Below, in pieces: positions 37,019 to 46,258 of a stretch of DNA of 64,000 nucleotides (the first letter of the stretch is position 1; every line of letters starts with the position of its first letter). The DNA is from Erginobacter sp964587835 (GTDB lineage Bacteria > Auribacterota > Erginobacteria > Erginobacterales > Erginobacteraceae): positions 117,546 to 181,545 of the forward strand of contig CAZPMN010000001.1 of the NCBI GenBank assembly GCA_964587835.1. Reading direction: 5' to 3'. The position numbers and the translations under genes are program-made. The notes below the pieces were generated by a model. That model did not search any database. It worked only from the letters and a program-made list of their open reading frames with translations, and was not told the DNA's origin.

Positions 37019-38197
37019 ATGAACGCTGCCCGGGCTACCGCGATCATCAACGCTGTTCTCCTGCGGCCGGGCCAGCCGGAGATCAGGGGGGGGATTCTGT
37101 TCGAAAAAGGACGGATCTCCCGCCTGCTGGGAAAGGGGGAAGATCCACCCCGGTCCGCGGCGGTGATTAACGCGGAGGGACTTTACCTTGCCCCCGGGAT
37201 GATCGATCTCCACATCCACGGTGGGGGAGGGGATGATTTTCTCTCCCCGGGAAGCCGGCCTCTGGACCGGATTCTTAAATTCCTTCCCCGCTTCGGCGTG
37301 ACCTCCCTTCTTCCCACCATCACCACCGCTTCCCCGGATCAGATTCTCGAATTGATCGAGATCCTCCGGTCTTACTACGAGGGTAACCGGAGAGGGGCCC
37401 AGGTGCTGGGGATCAATCTGGAAGGGCCCTATCTGAGTATCGGCCAGCGGGGGGCCCAGCCGCTCCGGTATATTCGGCCTCCGGCCCCGGACGAGGTCCG
37501 GGAGATCCTCCGCACGGCTCGGGGAGCGATTAAGATCATGACCCTGGCTCCGGAAGTGGAAGGAGCCCGCCCCCTGATCCGGTTGTTGAAGCGTTCCGGA
37601 GTCATTCCGGCCGCGGGGCACACCACCGCCGACTACGAGACGACCCGGCTGGCCATCCGAGCCGGACTTGCCTACGCCACCCATTTCTTCAACAGCTATC
37701 CTCCTCTCCACCACCGGAAACCGGGAGCCCTGGGAGCGCTCCTGGAAGAACCCCGGGTCAGTGTGGAGATTATCAGTGATGGGATCCACGTCTCCCCGGT
37801 CCTCATCCGGCTGCTCTTCCGGATCAAACCGCTGGAGAAGATTATCCTGATCACGGACGGGGTGGCGGTACTGGGGAGGAGGATTAAGAGGTTCACGATG
37901 GGGGGGAGGGAGGTGGCGGTCGACCGGACCGGCGCCCGGCTTCCCGACGGTACCCTGGTCGGCAGTTTGCTTCCGATGAACCGGGCTCTGCACAATGTGG
38001 TGAAATTCACCGGACTTCCCTTGACCGCCGCCCTCCGGTTGGTTACCGTCAATCCGGCCCGGCTGCTCGGGATCGCGGATCGAAAGGGTGACCTGAAGCC
38101 GGGGATGGACGCTGATCTGATGATCATGGACCGCCGGGGTAATATCCGCCGGACCCTCATCGCCGGCCGTACCGCCTATAGAAGCAAATCCGACTGA
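37019..38197 (+). CDS. nagA: N-acetylglucosamine-6-phosphate deacetylase (NagA-like)
   Basis: 392 residues. The amidohydrolase metal site is MIDLHIHGGGGDDF (His65, His67), with NLEGPYLS, GHTTADYE, THFFNS, ISDGIHVSP and LITDGVAVLG further on, matching NagA. It removes acetate from GlcNAc-6-P, feeding glucosamine-6-P to wall synthesis or glycolysis. A weak promoter-like TACAAT at about 36997 suggests it may have its own start in addition to read-through from folC. Confidence 0.87.
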   Translation: MNAARATAIINAVLLRPGQPEIRGGILFEKGRISRLLGKGEDPPRSAAVINAEGLYLAPGMIDLHIHGGGGDDFLSPGSRPLDRILKFLPRFGVTSLLPTITTASPDQILELIEILRSYYEGNRRGAQVLGINLEGPYLSIGQRGAQPLRYIRPPAPDEVREILRTARGAIKIMTLAPEVEGARPLIRLLKRSGVIPAAGHTTADYETTRLAIRAGLAYATHFFNSYPPLHHRKPGALGALLEEPRVSVEIISDGIHVSPVLIRLLFRIKPLEKIILITDGVAVLGRRIKRFTMGGREVAVDRTGARLPDGTLVGSLLPMNRALHNVVKFTGLPLTAALRLVTVNPARLLGIADRKGDLKPGMDADLMIMDRRGNIRRTLIAGRTAYRSKSD

Positions 38198-38311
38198 CTC
38201 TTTCCGGAGTCCTTTTAAGGCCTTTCCCGGCCGTCTCCGGGTGTGATAACATATTTCCTCCGGTCAGCCGGGAAGGTAATTAATCCCAACCGTTCAAGAC
38301 AGGGGTACAGG

Positions 38312-38539
38312 ATGTTTCGCTTTCTCTTCAAACTGATCCTCCTTCTACTGCTGGCGGCCTTGCTCTACGGTCTCTGGCTGCTCTACCAGGGGAAGTCCCC
38401 GGAGGAGAAGGCCGGTTTCCGCCGGGAGGTCACCCGGACCGTCAAGGGCGCCGGCCAAACGGTGGTCGAGGCCGGGCAGAAGGTGGTGGAGAAGGGCCAG
38501 CAGGCGTTGGAGGGATCCCGGGCGGGGGAGGGGGAATAA
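38312..38539 (+). CDS. Small single-pass membrane protein
   Basis: 75 residues from ATG 38312; an upstream in-frame ATG at 38243 would add an unlikely leader. Residues 5-23 (LFKLILLLLLAALLYGLWL) form one membrane segment, followed by a charged amphipathic helix with repeated 'G(Q)xVVExGQ' units (TVVEAGQKVVEKGQQALEG). I do not recognise a family. It lies between nagA and miaB. Confidence 0.6.
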   Translation: MFRFLFKLILLLLLAALLYGLWLLYQGKSPEEKAGFRREVTRTVKGAGQTVVEAGQKVVEKGQQALEGSRAGEGE

Positions 38540-38546
38540 GGGGCGC

Positions 38547-39908
38547 TTGAGCAGGCCAGACCAGGATACCAAGACACTGCCCCCCGGCCGGTTCTACCTT
38601 CGTACCTTTGGCTGCCAGATGAACCGCCACGACTCGGAGCGGGTCTCCGGCCTGCTCCGGGAGCAGGGCTGGCGGAGGGTGGAGGAGGAGGATTCGGCCG
38701 ACCTGATCCTCCTCAACACCTGCAGCGTCCGCCACCACCCGGAAGCCCGAGTCTGGGGGCGCCTGGCCCGTTATCGCCGGATGAAAGAGCATCGTCCGGA
38801 CCTGGTGCTTGGGGTCATCGGTTGTATGGCTCAAATCCGGGGGGAGGAGATCCGGAAGCGGTTCCCGGAGGTGGAGATTATCCTGGGGCCGGAGAATCTT
38901 TACCGCCTGGGAGAGAAGCTGGACTTACGGTCTGGTTATTCTGCGGTGCTCAAGAACCCGGAAACGTTTTTCCGGTTTCCAGCCGATAGGGAGAAGGCGC
39001 TCTCGGCTTGGGTTACGGTAACCCGGGGGTGCAACAACTTCTGTAGTTATTGCGTGGTCCCATACGCTCGGGGCCGGGAGGTCTCCCGCCCTCCCGGGGA
39101 GATCCTGGACGAGGTCCGCAGTCTGGGCCACCGCGGTTGCCGGGAAATCACCCTGCTGGGACAGAACGTCAACTCCTATCGGGGGGCGGATCCCGCCACC
39201 GGGACGGTTGATTTCCCAAAGTTGCTGAAAATCCTCGACCCGGTGGAAGGGATCGAGCGGATCCGTTTTTTGACCTCGCATCCTAAGGATATCTCCCCCG
39301 ATCTGGTGTCGGCGGTGGCGGATTTGAAGAAGGTATGCGAGTTTATCCATTTCCCCGCCCAGTCCGGCTCCGACGCCGTCCTCGCCCGGATGCGGCGGGG
39401 CTATACCCGGGATGACTACCTGCAAAAGGTTTCGCGGTTCCAGGCGGCCGTCCCCGGGGTCGCCCTTGCCTCCGATTTTATCGTCGGTTTTCCGGGCGAG
39501 ACCGACGAGGATTTTGTCGCCACCCTCTCCCTGATCAAGGAGGTCGGCTTTGACCAGATCTTTGCCTTCGCTTATTCGCCGCGACCGGGGACGGCGGCTG
39601 CCGAGTTGAAAGATGATATCCCTTCCCCGGTTAAGGCATCCCGGCTGAAAAAGCTGCTCTCCCTCCAGCGCCAGCTGGCCGGGGAGAAGAATCGCCGGCT
39701 AATAGGAAAGGTCCTCGAGGTTCTGGTCGAGGGAAGAAATCTCAAGCATCCGGAGAGAGGGGAGGGGAGGTCGCGGACCGGGAAGATGGTCTTCTTTCCC
39801 TGGGAAGAGGGGCTGGCCGGCCGCACCGCCCGGGTTCGGATCGAGCGGACCACCGACCTCAGCCTCTATGGTACGGTGGTATCGTCCTTTGCTTTTCTCC
39901 GGACTTGA
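38547..39908 (+). CDS. miaB: tRNA-2-methylthio-N6-dimethylallyladenosine synthase MiaB
   Basis: 453 residues from a TTG at 38547 with GGGG upstream. The N-terminal [4Fe-4S] cluster Cys are in TFGCQMN (23), NTCSVR (59) and GCMAQ (93); the radical SAM motif is GCNNFCSYCVVPYARG (162, 166, 169). A TRAM domain occupies the last ~65 residues. MiaB adds a methylthio group to i6A37 of tRNA. The stop (39906-39908) is inside repeat copy B. The spacing of 8 bp from the small membrane protein suggests one transcript. Confidence 0.93.
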   Translation: MSRPDQDTKTLPPGRFYLRTFGCQMNRHDSERVSGLLREQGWRRVEEEDSADLILLNTCSVRHHPEARVWGRLARYRRMKEHRPDLVLGVIGCMAQIRGEEIRKRFPEVEIILGPENLYRLGEKLDLRSGYSAVLKNPETFFRFPADREKALSAWVTVTRGCNNFCSYCVVPYARGREVSRPPGEILDEVRSLGHRGCREITLLGQNVNSYRGADPATGTVDFPKLLKILDPVEGIERIRFLTSHPKDISPDLVSAVADLKKVCEFIHFPAQSGSDAVLARMRRGYTRDDYLQKVSRFQAAVPGVALASDFIVGFPGETDEDFVATLSLIKEVGFDQIFAFAYSPRPGTAAAELKDDIPSPVKASRLKKLLSLQRQLAGEKNRRLIGKVLEVLVEGRNLKHPERGEGRSRTGKMVFFPWEEGLAGRTARVRIERTTDLSLYGTVVSSFAFLRT

Positions 39909-39967
39909 GGGATTGGAATGCCTCCGGCATTCCTTGTAGGAATTGCCGGATCGCTTCGCTTGTTATT
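39904..39967. repeat. Dispersed hairpin element, copy B
   Basis: Starts at the miaB stop codon and contains GGAATGCCTCCGGCATTCC, then TTGTAGGAATTGCCGGATCG, matching copy A at 28920-28982. It is followed by a second hairpin (CCCGGGGCGAAGCTCCGGG at about 40029-40047). An upstream mutS frame passes through it by chance. Confidence 0.7.
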
Positions 39968-40051
39968 ATAATGCCAGCCCCGTCCGGAGGCCGGGGCGAT
40001 ACTACACTTACTGCATTTCCTGCAAGTCCCGGGGCGAAGCTCCGGGACGAT

Positions 40052-42655
40052 ATGACAATGACTAAAGCCACCCCAATGATGAAGCAGTACCGGGCCCTGA
40101 AGGCCACGGTCGGGGACGCCATCCTTCTCTTCCGTCTGGGGGATTTCTACGAGATGTTCGGGGAGGATGCCCGGGCCGCCGCCCCGATCCTCGAGATCGC
40201 TCTTACCTCCCGCCAGACCATGCCGATGTGCGGGATTCCCCACCACGCTTCCTCCGGTTATGTCGAGAAACTGCTCAAGGCTGGGCGGAAGGTGGCCATC
40301 TGCGACCAGGTGGAGGATCCTCGCCAGGCCAAGGGGATTGTCCGGCGGGAAGTCACCCGGATTATTACCCCGGGGACGGCGTTGGAGGAGGAATTGCTCA
40401 ACTCTAACGCCCCCAACTACCTGGCGGCGGTTCATCAGCTGGGCAAGGTCTATGCTCTGGCCTACATCGAGCTCTCCACCGGGGAGTTCCGCGTGGCTGA
40501 ACTTTCCGAAGCACCGGATCTGCGCAACGAGCTGGAACGGATCCGTCCCAGCGAGGTGATCTTTCCCCCCCGGCTGGCGGTGGAGGCATCAGAGCTCTTT
40601 TCCCGGCTGCCGGCCACCGTCCTCACCGAGCTGGAGGATTGGTATTTCGATTACGATCTCGCTTCCACCGCCCTTCAGCGTCTCTTCCAGACCTCCACCC
40701 TGGACGGTTTTGGCTGCCGCCACCTGGTCCCCGGGATCGGGGCGGCCGGGGCGATCGTCGAGTATGCCATTGGTAACCTCAAGACTCCACTCTCCCACCT
40801 CGAATCCCTTTCCGTCTATTCCCCCGGCGACTACCTGGTGATGGACGCCGTCTCCCAGGCCAACCTCGAGGTGGTCGAGCCCCTGCGGGGGAATGACCGG
40901 GAAGCCACCCTGTTCGGCGTTCTCGACCGGACCGCCACCGCGGCCGGCAGCCGGACCCTGAGGGACTGGCTCCTCCATCCCCTTCTCCGCCCGGAGGAGA
41001 TCGAGCAGCGCCTTGAAGCGGTTGATGTGCTTATCGGTCAGCGGGCTTCCCTTTCCGCGCTCCACGCGCAGCTGAAGGAGATCCGCGATATCGGACGGAT
41101 CATCGGCCGGGTTTCCTGCGGACGGACCAACGCCCGAGAGCTGGTCAGCCTCCGCCAGTCCCTGGCCGTCCTGCCCGCCCTGATCGAGATCCTGGCCGAA
41201 CTGTCCGCGGAATTGCTGCGGGAGGCGGTGGAAGAGTTGAAAGTCCCCCCCGATCTGGTCAGCCTCCTCGATCGAGCGTTGGAGGATTCCCCGCCCCTGA
41301 CCCTGAAGGAGGGGGGAATGATCCGCCCCGGTTACAGCGGCGAGCTCGACCGCCTGCACTCCCTGGCCCGGGACGGCAAGCACTGGATCAGCCGTTTTCA
41401 GGAGGCGGAGATCAAGCGCACCGGGATCAAGTCGCTCAAGATCCGTTTCAACAAGGTACTCGGTTATTACATCGAGGTCACCCGGCCCAACCTACCCCAG
41501 GTTCCTCCCGATTACATCCCCAAGCAGACCCTGGTCAACGCGGGCCGGTTCATCACCGACGAACTGAAGGACTACGAGCAGAAAGTGGTCGGGGCGGAGG
41601 AGAAAGCGAAATCCCTGGAGTACCGACTCTTCGAGGAGATTCGGGAGAAGGTGAAGCGGGAGGCGGTTTCGGTCCAGCGCTGCGGCCGGGCGGTTGGGGT
41701 TATTGACGCCCTGGCCGGCCTGGCGTCGGCGGCGCTCGAGAACGGGTATGTGAGGCCTTCCGTCGATATGACCGACCGGATTGAAATTGTCAACGGCCGT
41801 CACCCGGTAGTGGAAAAGATTTTGATCGAAGAGCGCTTTGTCGGGAACGACACCGAGATGGACGGAAAAGATAATCAGATCGCCATCATTACCGGGCCGA
41901 ACATGGCCGGGAAGTCGACCTACATCCGCCAGGTGGCGCTGATTGTGCTGATGGCTCAGGTGGGGAGTTTCGTCCCCGCTGACTCGGCCCGGATCGGGGT
42001 GGCTGACCGGATCTTTACCCGGGTGGGAGCTTCCGATCAGCTGGCCCGGGGCCAGTCTACTTTTATGGTCGAGATGGTTGAGACCGCCAACATCCTTCAC
42101 CATGCCACCCCCCGTTCCCTGGTTGTGCTCGATGAAATCGGCCGCGGGACCAGCACCTTCGACGGGATCAGTATCGCCTGGGCGGTGGCCGAGTACCTCC
42201 ATAACCGCCCGGCCTCCAAGGCCCGGACCCTCTTTGCCACCCATTACCACGAGCTAACCGAGCTCGAGTTAACCCTGCCCGGCGTGAAGAATTACAACGT
42301 GGCGGTTCGGGAGTGGAACGACCGGGTGATCTTTCTCCGCAAGGTGGTGCGCGGGGGGACCGATAAGAGTTACGGCATCCAGGTGGCCCGCCTGGCCGGG
42401 CTTCCCCGCTCGGTGATCGACCGGGCCGGGATGATCCTGGACCGGCTGGAGCGAGAAGCCATCACCTCTGACGGGCGGCCGCGGTTAGTGGACGAGGACG
42501 CGGCGGAAGGGGACGGCGGGCGGCAGCTCTATCTCTTCGCGCACCTGGAATCCCATCCGGTCCTCGATGAACTGAAGAACCTCAACCTTGACCACCTCAC
42601 CCCCTTCGAGGCGATGCAGCGGCTCCGCTCCCTGAAGGAACGGGCCGAAGAGTAG
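40052..42655 (+). CDS. mutS: DNA mismatch repair protein MutS
   Basis: 867 residues from ATG 40052 (MTMTKATPMMKQYRALKA). A longer frame to 39905 adds 49 residues coded by the hairpin repeats and should be dismissed. Mismatch-binding domain LLFRLGDFYEMFGEDA carries the Phe-x-Glu mismatch-contact motif; the ATPase has TGPNMAGKSTYIRQVAL and LDEIGRGTSTFDG. Length is normal for MutS1. MutL is not in the window. Confidence 0.97.
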   Translation: MTMTKATPMMKQYRALKATVGDAILLFRLGDFYEMFGEDARAAAPILEIALTSRQTMPMCGIPHHASSGYVEKLLKAGRKVAICDQVEDPRQAKGIVRREVTRIITPGTALEEELLNSNAPNYLAAVHQLGKVYALAYIELSTGEFRVAELSEAPDLRNELERIRPSEVIFPPRLAVEASELFSRLPATVLTELEDWYFDYDLASTALQRLFQTSTLDGFGCRHLVPGIGAAGAIVEYAIGNLKTPLSHLESLSVYSPGDYLVMDAVSQANLEVVEPLRGNDREATLFGVLDRTATAAGSRTLRDWLLHPLLRPEEIEQRLEAVDVLIGQRASLSALHAQLKEIRDIGRIIGRVSCGRTNARELVSLRQSLAVLPALIEILAELSAELLREAVEELKVPPDLVSLLDRALEDSPPLTLKEGGMIRPGYSGELDRLHSLARDGKHWISRFQEAEIKRTGIKSLKIRFNKVLGYYIEVTRPNLPQVPPDYIPKQTLVNAGRFITDELKDYEQKVVGAEEKAKSLEYRLFEEIREKVKREAVSVQRCGRAVGVIDALAGLASAALENGYVRPSVDMTDRIEIVNGRHPVVEKILIEERFVGNDTEMDGKDNQIAIITGPNMAGKSTYIRQVALIVLMAQVGSFVPADSARIGVADRIFTRVGASDQLARGQSTFMVEMVETANILHHATPRSLVVLDEIGRGTSTFDGISIAWAVAEYLHNRPASKARTLFATHYHELTELELTLPGVKNYNVAVREWNDRVIFLRKVVRGGTDKSYGIQVARLAGLPRSVIDRAGMILDRLEREAITSDGRPRLVDEDAAEGDGGRQLYLFAHLESHPVLDELKNLNLDHLTPFEAMQRLRSLKERAEE

Positions 42656-42789
42656 TCCCGGGTTGCCTGGCTGTCGCCAAATGATTGATGTTCTTCGCTC
42701 CAGTTTGTGATATTATTGAATTGAAACGGTAAACAATTTCTGAACAAGGTATCCGCGGCGCCCGTCCGCCGGAACAAAGGAGAGAAGTA

Positions 42790-43011
42790 ATGCGCAAGAT
42801 GGTGGAATTGACCATTCCCAGGGAACACAAAGACGAGCCGATATTTTACCAGATGATCACCGGCTTCCAGGTTGTGCCTACGATCATCGAAGCCTCGTTT
42901 TCCACCGATGTCGGCTGGGCTTACGTCAAATTGGAAGGGGAAGAAGAGGAACTCAACCGCCTGATCGATTTCCTCAAAAGCCGGAATATCCAGGTCGACC
43001 TGCGGGCCTGA
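42790..43011 (+). CDS. NIL-domain protein
   Basis: 73 residues preceded by AAAGGAGAGAAG. The sequence, from VELTIPREHKDEPIFYQM through VVPTIIEASFSTDVGWAYVKLEG to the ending NRLIDFLKSRNIQVDL, has the alternating strands of the NIL (ACT-like ferredoxin-fold) domain found in methionine-transport ATPases and stand-alone. The ligand is unknown. A TATTAT at 42711-42716 may be a -10 box. It is followed after 38 bp by the pilin-like gene. Confidence 0.75.
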   Translation: MRKMVELTIPREHKDEPIFYQMITGFQVVPTIIEASFSTDVGWAYVKLEGEEEELNRLIDFLKSRNIQVDLRA

Positions 43012-43049
43012 CCCGTCGCCTCGGCCGTCGAGTTTAAGGAAGTTGCCGG

Positions 43050-43352
43050 ATGAAAGGTTTCACTCTGATCGAATGGGTGGTGGTGGCCGCGATCATCGCC
43101 ATCCTGGTTCTGATCTCAGTGCCCCGGTTTATGGAACTTGGCGACCTGCAGGACCGGGCCGTGATCGGGGCCAACACGCAGCTGGTCCGAGAAGCGCTCG
43201 CCCGCCGGGTGGAGCAAACTGGCATCGGCTTCCCCGAAGCGATCACGGCCGATATGTTTCCCGCCGGCCGGGTTCCCGAGAGGACGGTCGGCCGATACCG
43301 CTGGAGTTACGACCCCGCCACCGGTACCGTCAGCCACAACATCCCCGAGTAG
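43050..43352 (+). CDS. Type IV pilin-like/pseudopilin prepilin
   Basis: 100 residues. MKGFTLIEWVVVAAIIAIL is a class III prepilin signal: cleavage after Gly3, with Phe as the first mature residue and Glu5 of the mature protein in place. The remainder lacks a Cys-bounded D-loop and is short, more like a pseudopilin than a major pilin. It may belong to a type IV pilus, type II secretion or DNA-uptake machine, but no other pilus gene is adjacent. The prepilin peptidase must be elsewhere. Confidence 0.85.
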   Translation: MKGFTLIEWVVVAAIIAILVLISVPRFMELGDLQDRAVIGANTQLVREALARRVEQTGIGFPEAITADMFPAGRVPERTVGRYRWSYDPATGTVSHNIPE

Positions 43353-44315
43353 TTATCTCCTCTCTCCGGTTTTCTCCAGTATCCCTCGGGTGAATTTCCC
43401 CGTCCAGAACAGTCCGAGCAGGGCGGGAAAGAGATACTCCACTCCTGAGAAGATCAGGGCCGGCCCTAAAATTGCCGTGCCCGCCAGGGTTGAGTAACGG
43501 GGGATCAATTCAACCAGGCTCCCCTCCCGCAATCCAATTCCCAGGAAGGTGATCGGGATGGTGGAGACGAGGATCGAGAAGGGGATGACAACCAGGTAAA
43601 CCACCGCCGGCAGGGTTACCCCGAAGGCCAGGGCGATCAGCAGGAAGCTGAGCAGTTTCCCCCCCTGGATGACCAAAGAGTAAAGAATTAGAAGACCGAC
43701 CTCCCCTCGGGAGAAAAAGCGGTGGAAGGTAAGCAAGGTCTCCAGCCCGCCGCGCAGTCGCCGACCGGGGATTCGGGCCAGGGCGAGCCGGACCAGGCGT
43801 CGCGGCCCGGCCTGTCCGGCGACTAGGAAGACCGCCATCCCCGCGGCCAGGATAAGGGCGGTTGCCGTAATTACGTCAGGCGGGGCGTCCGAACAGACCA
43901 AGCCTCCGGCCACGATCAGGAGGAGGAAGACAAAGATATTCAAAAACAGCTCCAGTCCGATCGAGCCGGCCGTCCGGGCGGTGGAAAATCCGTACCGGCG
44001 CTTGAGATAGATTACCCGGGACGCCTCCCCGCTTCGGAAGGGAAAGATGCTTTTGATCGGGGTACTGCCCATTTTGATCAGGAAGGCATCCCGGAAAGGA
44101 AGGGCCAGGCCCAGGGGGATCAAAATCCGCCGCCATTTCATCGTCGCCAGGCAGCAGTTAGTGAGGAAGGAGACCCCCAGGGCCGCCAGCAGGGGGAGGC
44201 GCCGGGCCTGTTTGAGCGAGGCCAGGACCGCTTCCGGGTTGATCTTGCGGAAGATCAGGGCCAGGAGGATCCCGGTGACCGCCAGGCTGACGACCCACAT
44301 TAGGTTTCTCTTCAC
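43353..44315 (-). CDS. Flippase-like/lysylphosphatidylglycerol-synthase transmembrane-region protein (UPF0104)
   Basis: 320 residues with about eight hydrophobic segments. MKWRRILIPLG and FPFRSGEASRVIYLKRR are the conserved cytoplasmic loops of the family, whose members include AglD and the MprF membrane half and are thought to move or build lipid-linked sugars. The start is GTG 44315 with GAGGAA upstream; an ATG at 44300 is an alternative. It is convergent with the pilin gene and isolated from the polysaccharide block. Confidence 0.8.
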   Translation of the reverse strand: MKRNLMWVVSLAVTGILLALIFRKINPEAVLASLKQARRLPLLAALGVSFLTNCCLATMKWRRILIPLGLALPFRDAFLIKMGSTPIKSIFPFRSGEASRVIYLKRRYGFSTARTAGSIGLELFLNIFVFLLLIVAGGLVCSDAPPDVITATALILAAGMAVFLVAGQAGPRRLVRLALARIPGRRLRGGLETLLTFHRFFSRGEVGLLILYSLVIQGGKLLSFLLIALAFGVTLPAVVYLVVIPFSILVSTIPITFLGIGLREGSLVELIPRYSTLAGTAILGPALIFSGVEYLFPALLGLFWTGKFTRGILEKTGERR

Positions 44316-44462
44316 GGGGGTTCCTCGGTCGCGTCCTGGTTTAAGGTTCTAACTTGCTCTTGATTAAGATGCCTTCCGATTACCTGTCCGGCGAAGCATC
44401 GCGAAGACGGGAACCCCTGGGGGATATCCCTTTTCCGTATAATTCTATATCAGGACGGGTTG

Positions 44463-45956
44463 TCAGTGCGGTAGGCGGGGGGACTTCTGGTAGCGGGAAC
44501 TGAAAACGGGAGCGTTCTCGTCGTAGGCCAGAAAACCGTGGTCGGGGCGGGAGGTATCCTCCTGTCGGAAGACCATATCCAGAAAGGCGAAGAACTTGCG
44601 CTTGAACTCATCGAACGACTTTACCTGGCGGATCATCCGGAAGAGAAAACCCGGCCGGGAATGGTAGGAGACGTAGGCCCATCGGGTCAGGCGGTCGATC
44701 TCCTCGTTGCTCAATTCCGTCCAGGGACGGTCCAGAACCCTCTCTTCCACCTTTCCCAGGATGTAATCCTCCCAGTAATCTTCCCCGCTCTCGCGGACCA
44801 TTTTCTTCCACAACCCGGTCAGCGGCTTGGCGGTCAGCTTGGAGAACTGTACGTAATCAAGATTGAGTTTCCGGGCGAAACGGACAGTCTTCCGGACCGA
44901 GTCCTTGGTTTCCCCGGGGACCCCGACCAGGAAGAAGCCCAGCGGTCGGATCCCGATCTTCTTGGTGGCGGCGATTGTTGCCTTCACCTGTTCCAGAGTG
45001 ATGCCCTTTTGCAGCTGGTCCAAAGTCTCCTGAGAGCCCGACTCGATCCCATAGTAGATCCTCCGACACCCCGCCCGGTACATCATCTCGAGGAGTTCCG
45101 CGTCCACCGTATCCACTCGGGAACGGCAGGCCCAGGTCAGGTCGAGGTTTCTCTTCTGCAGTTCGCGGCAGATGGCCTCGGTCCGTTCCCGGATCATCGG
45201 GAATTCGTAGTCGAAGATGTCGATCTCGCGGATCCCGAAGCGGTCGTGACACTCCTGCATCTCGTTGACCACGGTCAGGGGGGATCGGGGATTGTATTCG
45301 GTTCGCCCGGCCTCGCAAAAGGCGCAGTGCATCGGGCAGCCGAGGCTGGTCACCATAACCGTGAAATTCTTCCGTTCGGTGGGGAACTCGGCGTAGAGAT
45401 GGTTGGGGAGGAGGTGGCGGGCTGGGTTGGGGAAGCGGTCGAACTCGATCTTCTGGGGGTGGGGGGTGACGATGATCTCGCCCTTTTCCTTGTAGACCAG
45501 TCCCGGGACGTCGGCAAATCTCCGCCCGCCCTCGAGTTCGCGCAAAAGAGCCGGGAGGGTGTGGTAGGCGTGCTCAACCACCCCGAAGTCGATCTCCTTC
45601 GGGACCAGGGATTGCCGGGGATAGACCCGGAGGTTGTAGCCGCCGACCACCACCGGGATCCGGAGGCGCTCCTTGAGGTAACGGATCCACTCCAAAGTCT
45701 CCCGGAACATATAGGTGGTCATCATAAAGCCGAGAATATCCGGCTGGAAATCGCGCAACCGGGCCAGGGTCTGCTCCGGGCTCAAGCGGAGAGTCCGGGC
45801 GTCCACGATCAGGGCGGTATGCCCGGCTGCTTCCGCGATCGCGGCGGCCCAGGCCAAGCTCAGGGGGGGGAAGAGTCCGAAGTACTTCTGGACAATCCGG
45901 AGATTCTCCTCGTGGAGCTTGTACTTAAATGGGTTGAAGACAAAGGCGATCTTCAT
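44463..45956 (-). CDS. B12-binding-domain radical SAM protein
   Basis: 498 residues from ATG 45956 (MKIAFVFNPFKYKLHEEN); the frame upstream to 46064 is unsupported. The first ~150 residues form a cobalamin-binding-like Rossmann domain (IVDARTLRLSPEQTL, PDILGFMMT, PVVVGGYN) without the canonical DxHxxG. The radical SAM motif is SLGCPMHCAFCEAG (Cys207, 211, 214). Such BchE-like proteins often act in lipid or hopanoid modification. Neighbours give no clear clue; the gene is divergent from a small TM protein gene. Confidence 0.85.
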   Translation of the reverse strand: MKIAFVFNPFKYKLHEENLRIVQKYFGLFPPLSLAWAAAIAEAAGHTALIVDARTLRLSPEQTLARLRDFQPDILGFMMTTYMFRETLEWIRYLKERLRIPVVVGGYNLRVYPRQSLVPKEIDFGVVEHAYHTLPALLRELEGGRRFADVPGLVYKEKGEIIVTPHPQKIEFDRFPNPARHLLPNHLYAEFPTERKNFTVMVTSLGCPMHCAFCEAGRTEYNPRSPLTVVNEMQECHDRFGIREIDIFDYEFPMIRERTEAICRELQKRNLDLTWACRSRVDTVDAELLEMMYRAGCRRIYYGIESGSQETLDQLQKGITLEQVKATIAATKKIGIRPLGFFLVGVPGETKDSVRKTVRFARKLNLDYVQFSKLTAKPLTGLWKKMVRESGEDYWEDYILGKVEERVLDRPWTELSNEEIDRLTRWAYVSYHSRPGFLFRMIRQVKSFDEFKRKFFAFLDMVFRQEDTSRPDHGFLAYDENAPVFSSRYQKSPRLPH

Positions 45957-46063
45957 TAAGATGTCCCTGTGGAGAGTCGATGGATAATCCGCCGATAGTA
46001 AGGCAAAAACCGGGGTATGAATAGCACTTTTTCCCTGCCGGAGAGCATCAAGGAGGCAAGGCA

Positions 46064-46258
46064 ATGATCGAATTGGTATTGGTGGTCTTTCTCCTGGCGA
46101 TGGTAGTGATGGCGACGGTGGTGGTGAAGGTGGGGATGAAGGCGGTGGACTTCATCGAGGCCGCGGACGACCACTACCGGGCCATCGAAGGAGGGCAGAA
46201 AGAGATAATCAGGCTTTTGGGCGGTTTGGTCCGGGAAGGAGGGGAGGTCCCGAAATGA
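46064..46258 (+). CDS. Small membrane protein coupled to the MEMO gene
   Basis: 64 residues, ATG 46064 with AAGGAGG upstream. Residues 2-22 are one membrane segment (IELVLVVFLLAMVVMATVVV), followed by an amphipathic helix (DHYRAIEGGQKEIIRLLGGL). The stop overlaps the ATG of the MEMO-like gene (ATGA), so they are translationally coupled. I do not recognise a family. Confidence 0.65.
   Translation: MIELVLVVFLLAMVVMATVVVKVGMKAVDFIEAADDHYRAIEGGQKEIIRLLGGLVREGGEVPK

Noticed and set aside
39905..40051. N-terminal extension of mutS by 49 residues
   Set aside because: The added part is encoded by the hairpin repeat and overlaps the miaB stop; normal MutS begins at ATG 40052.
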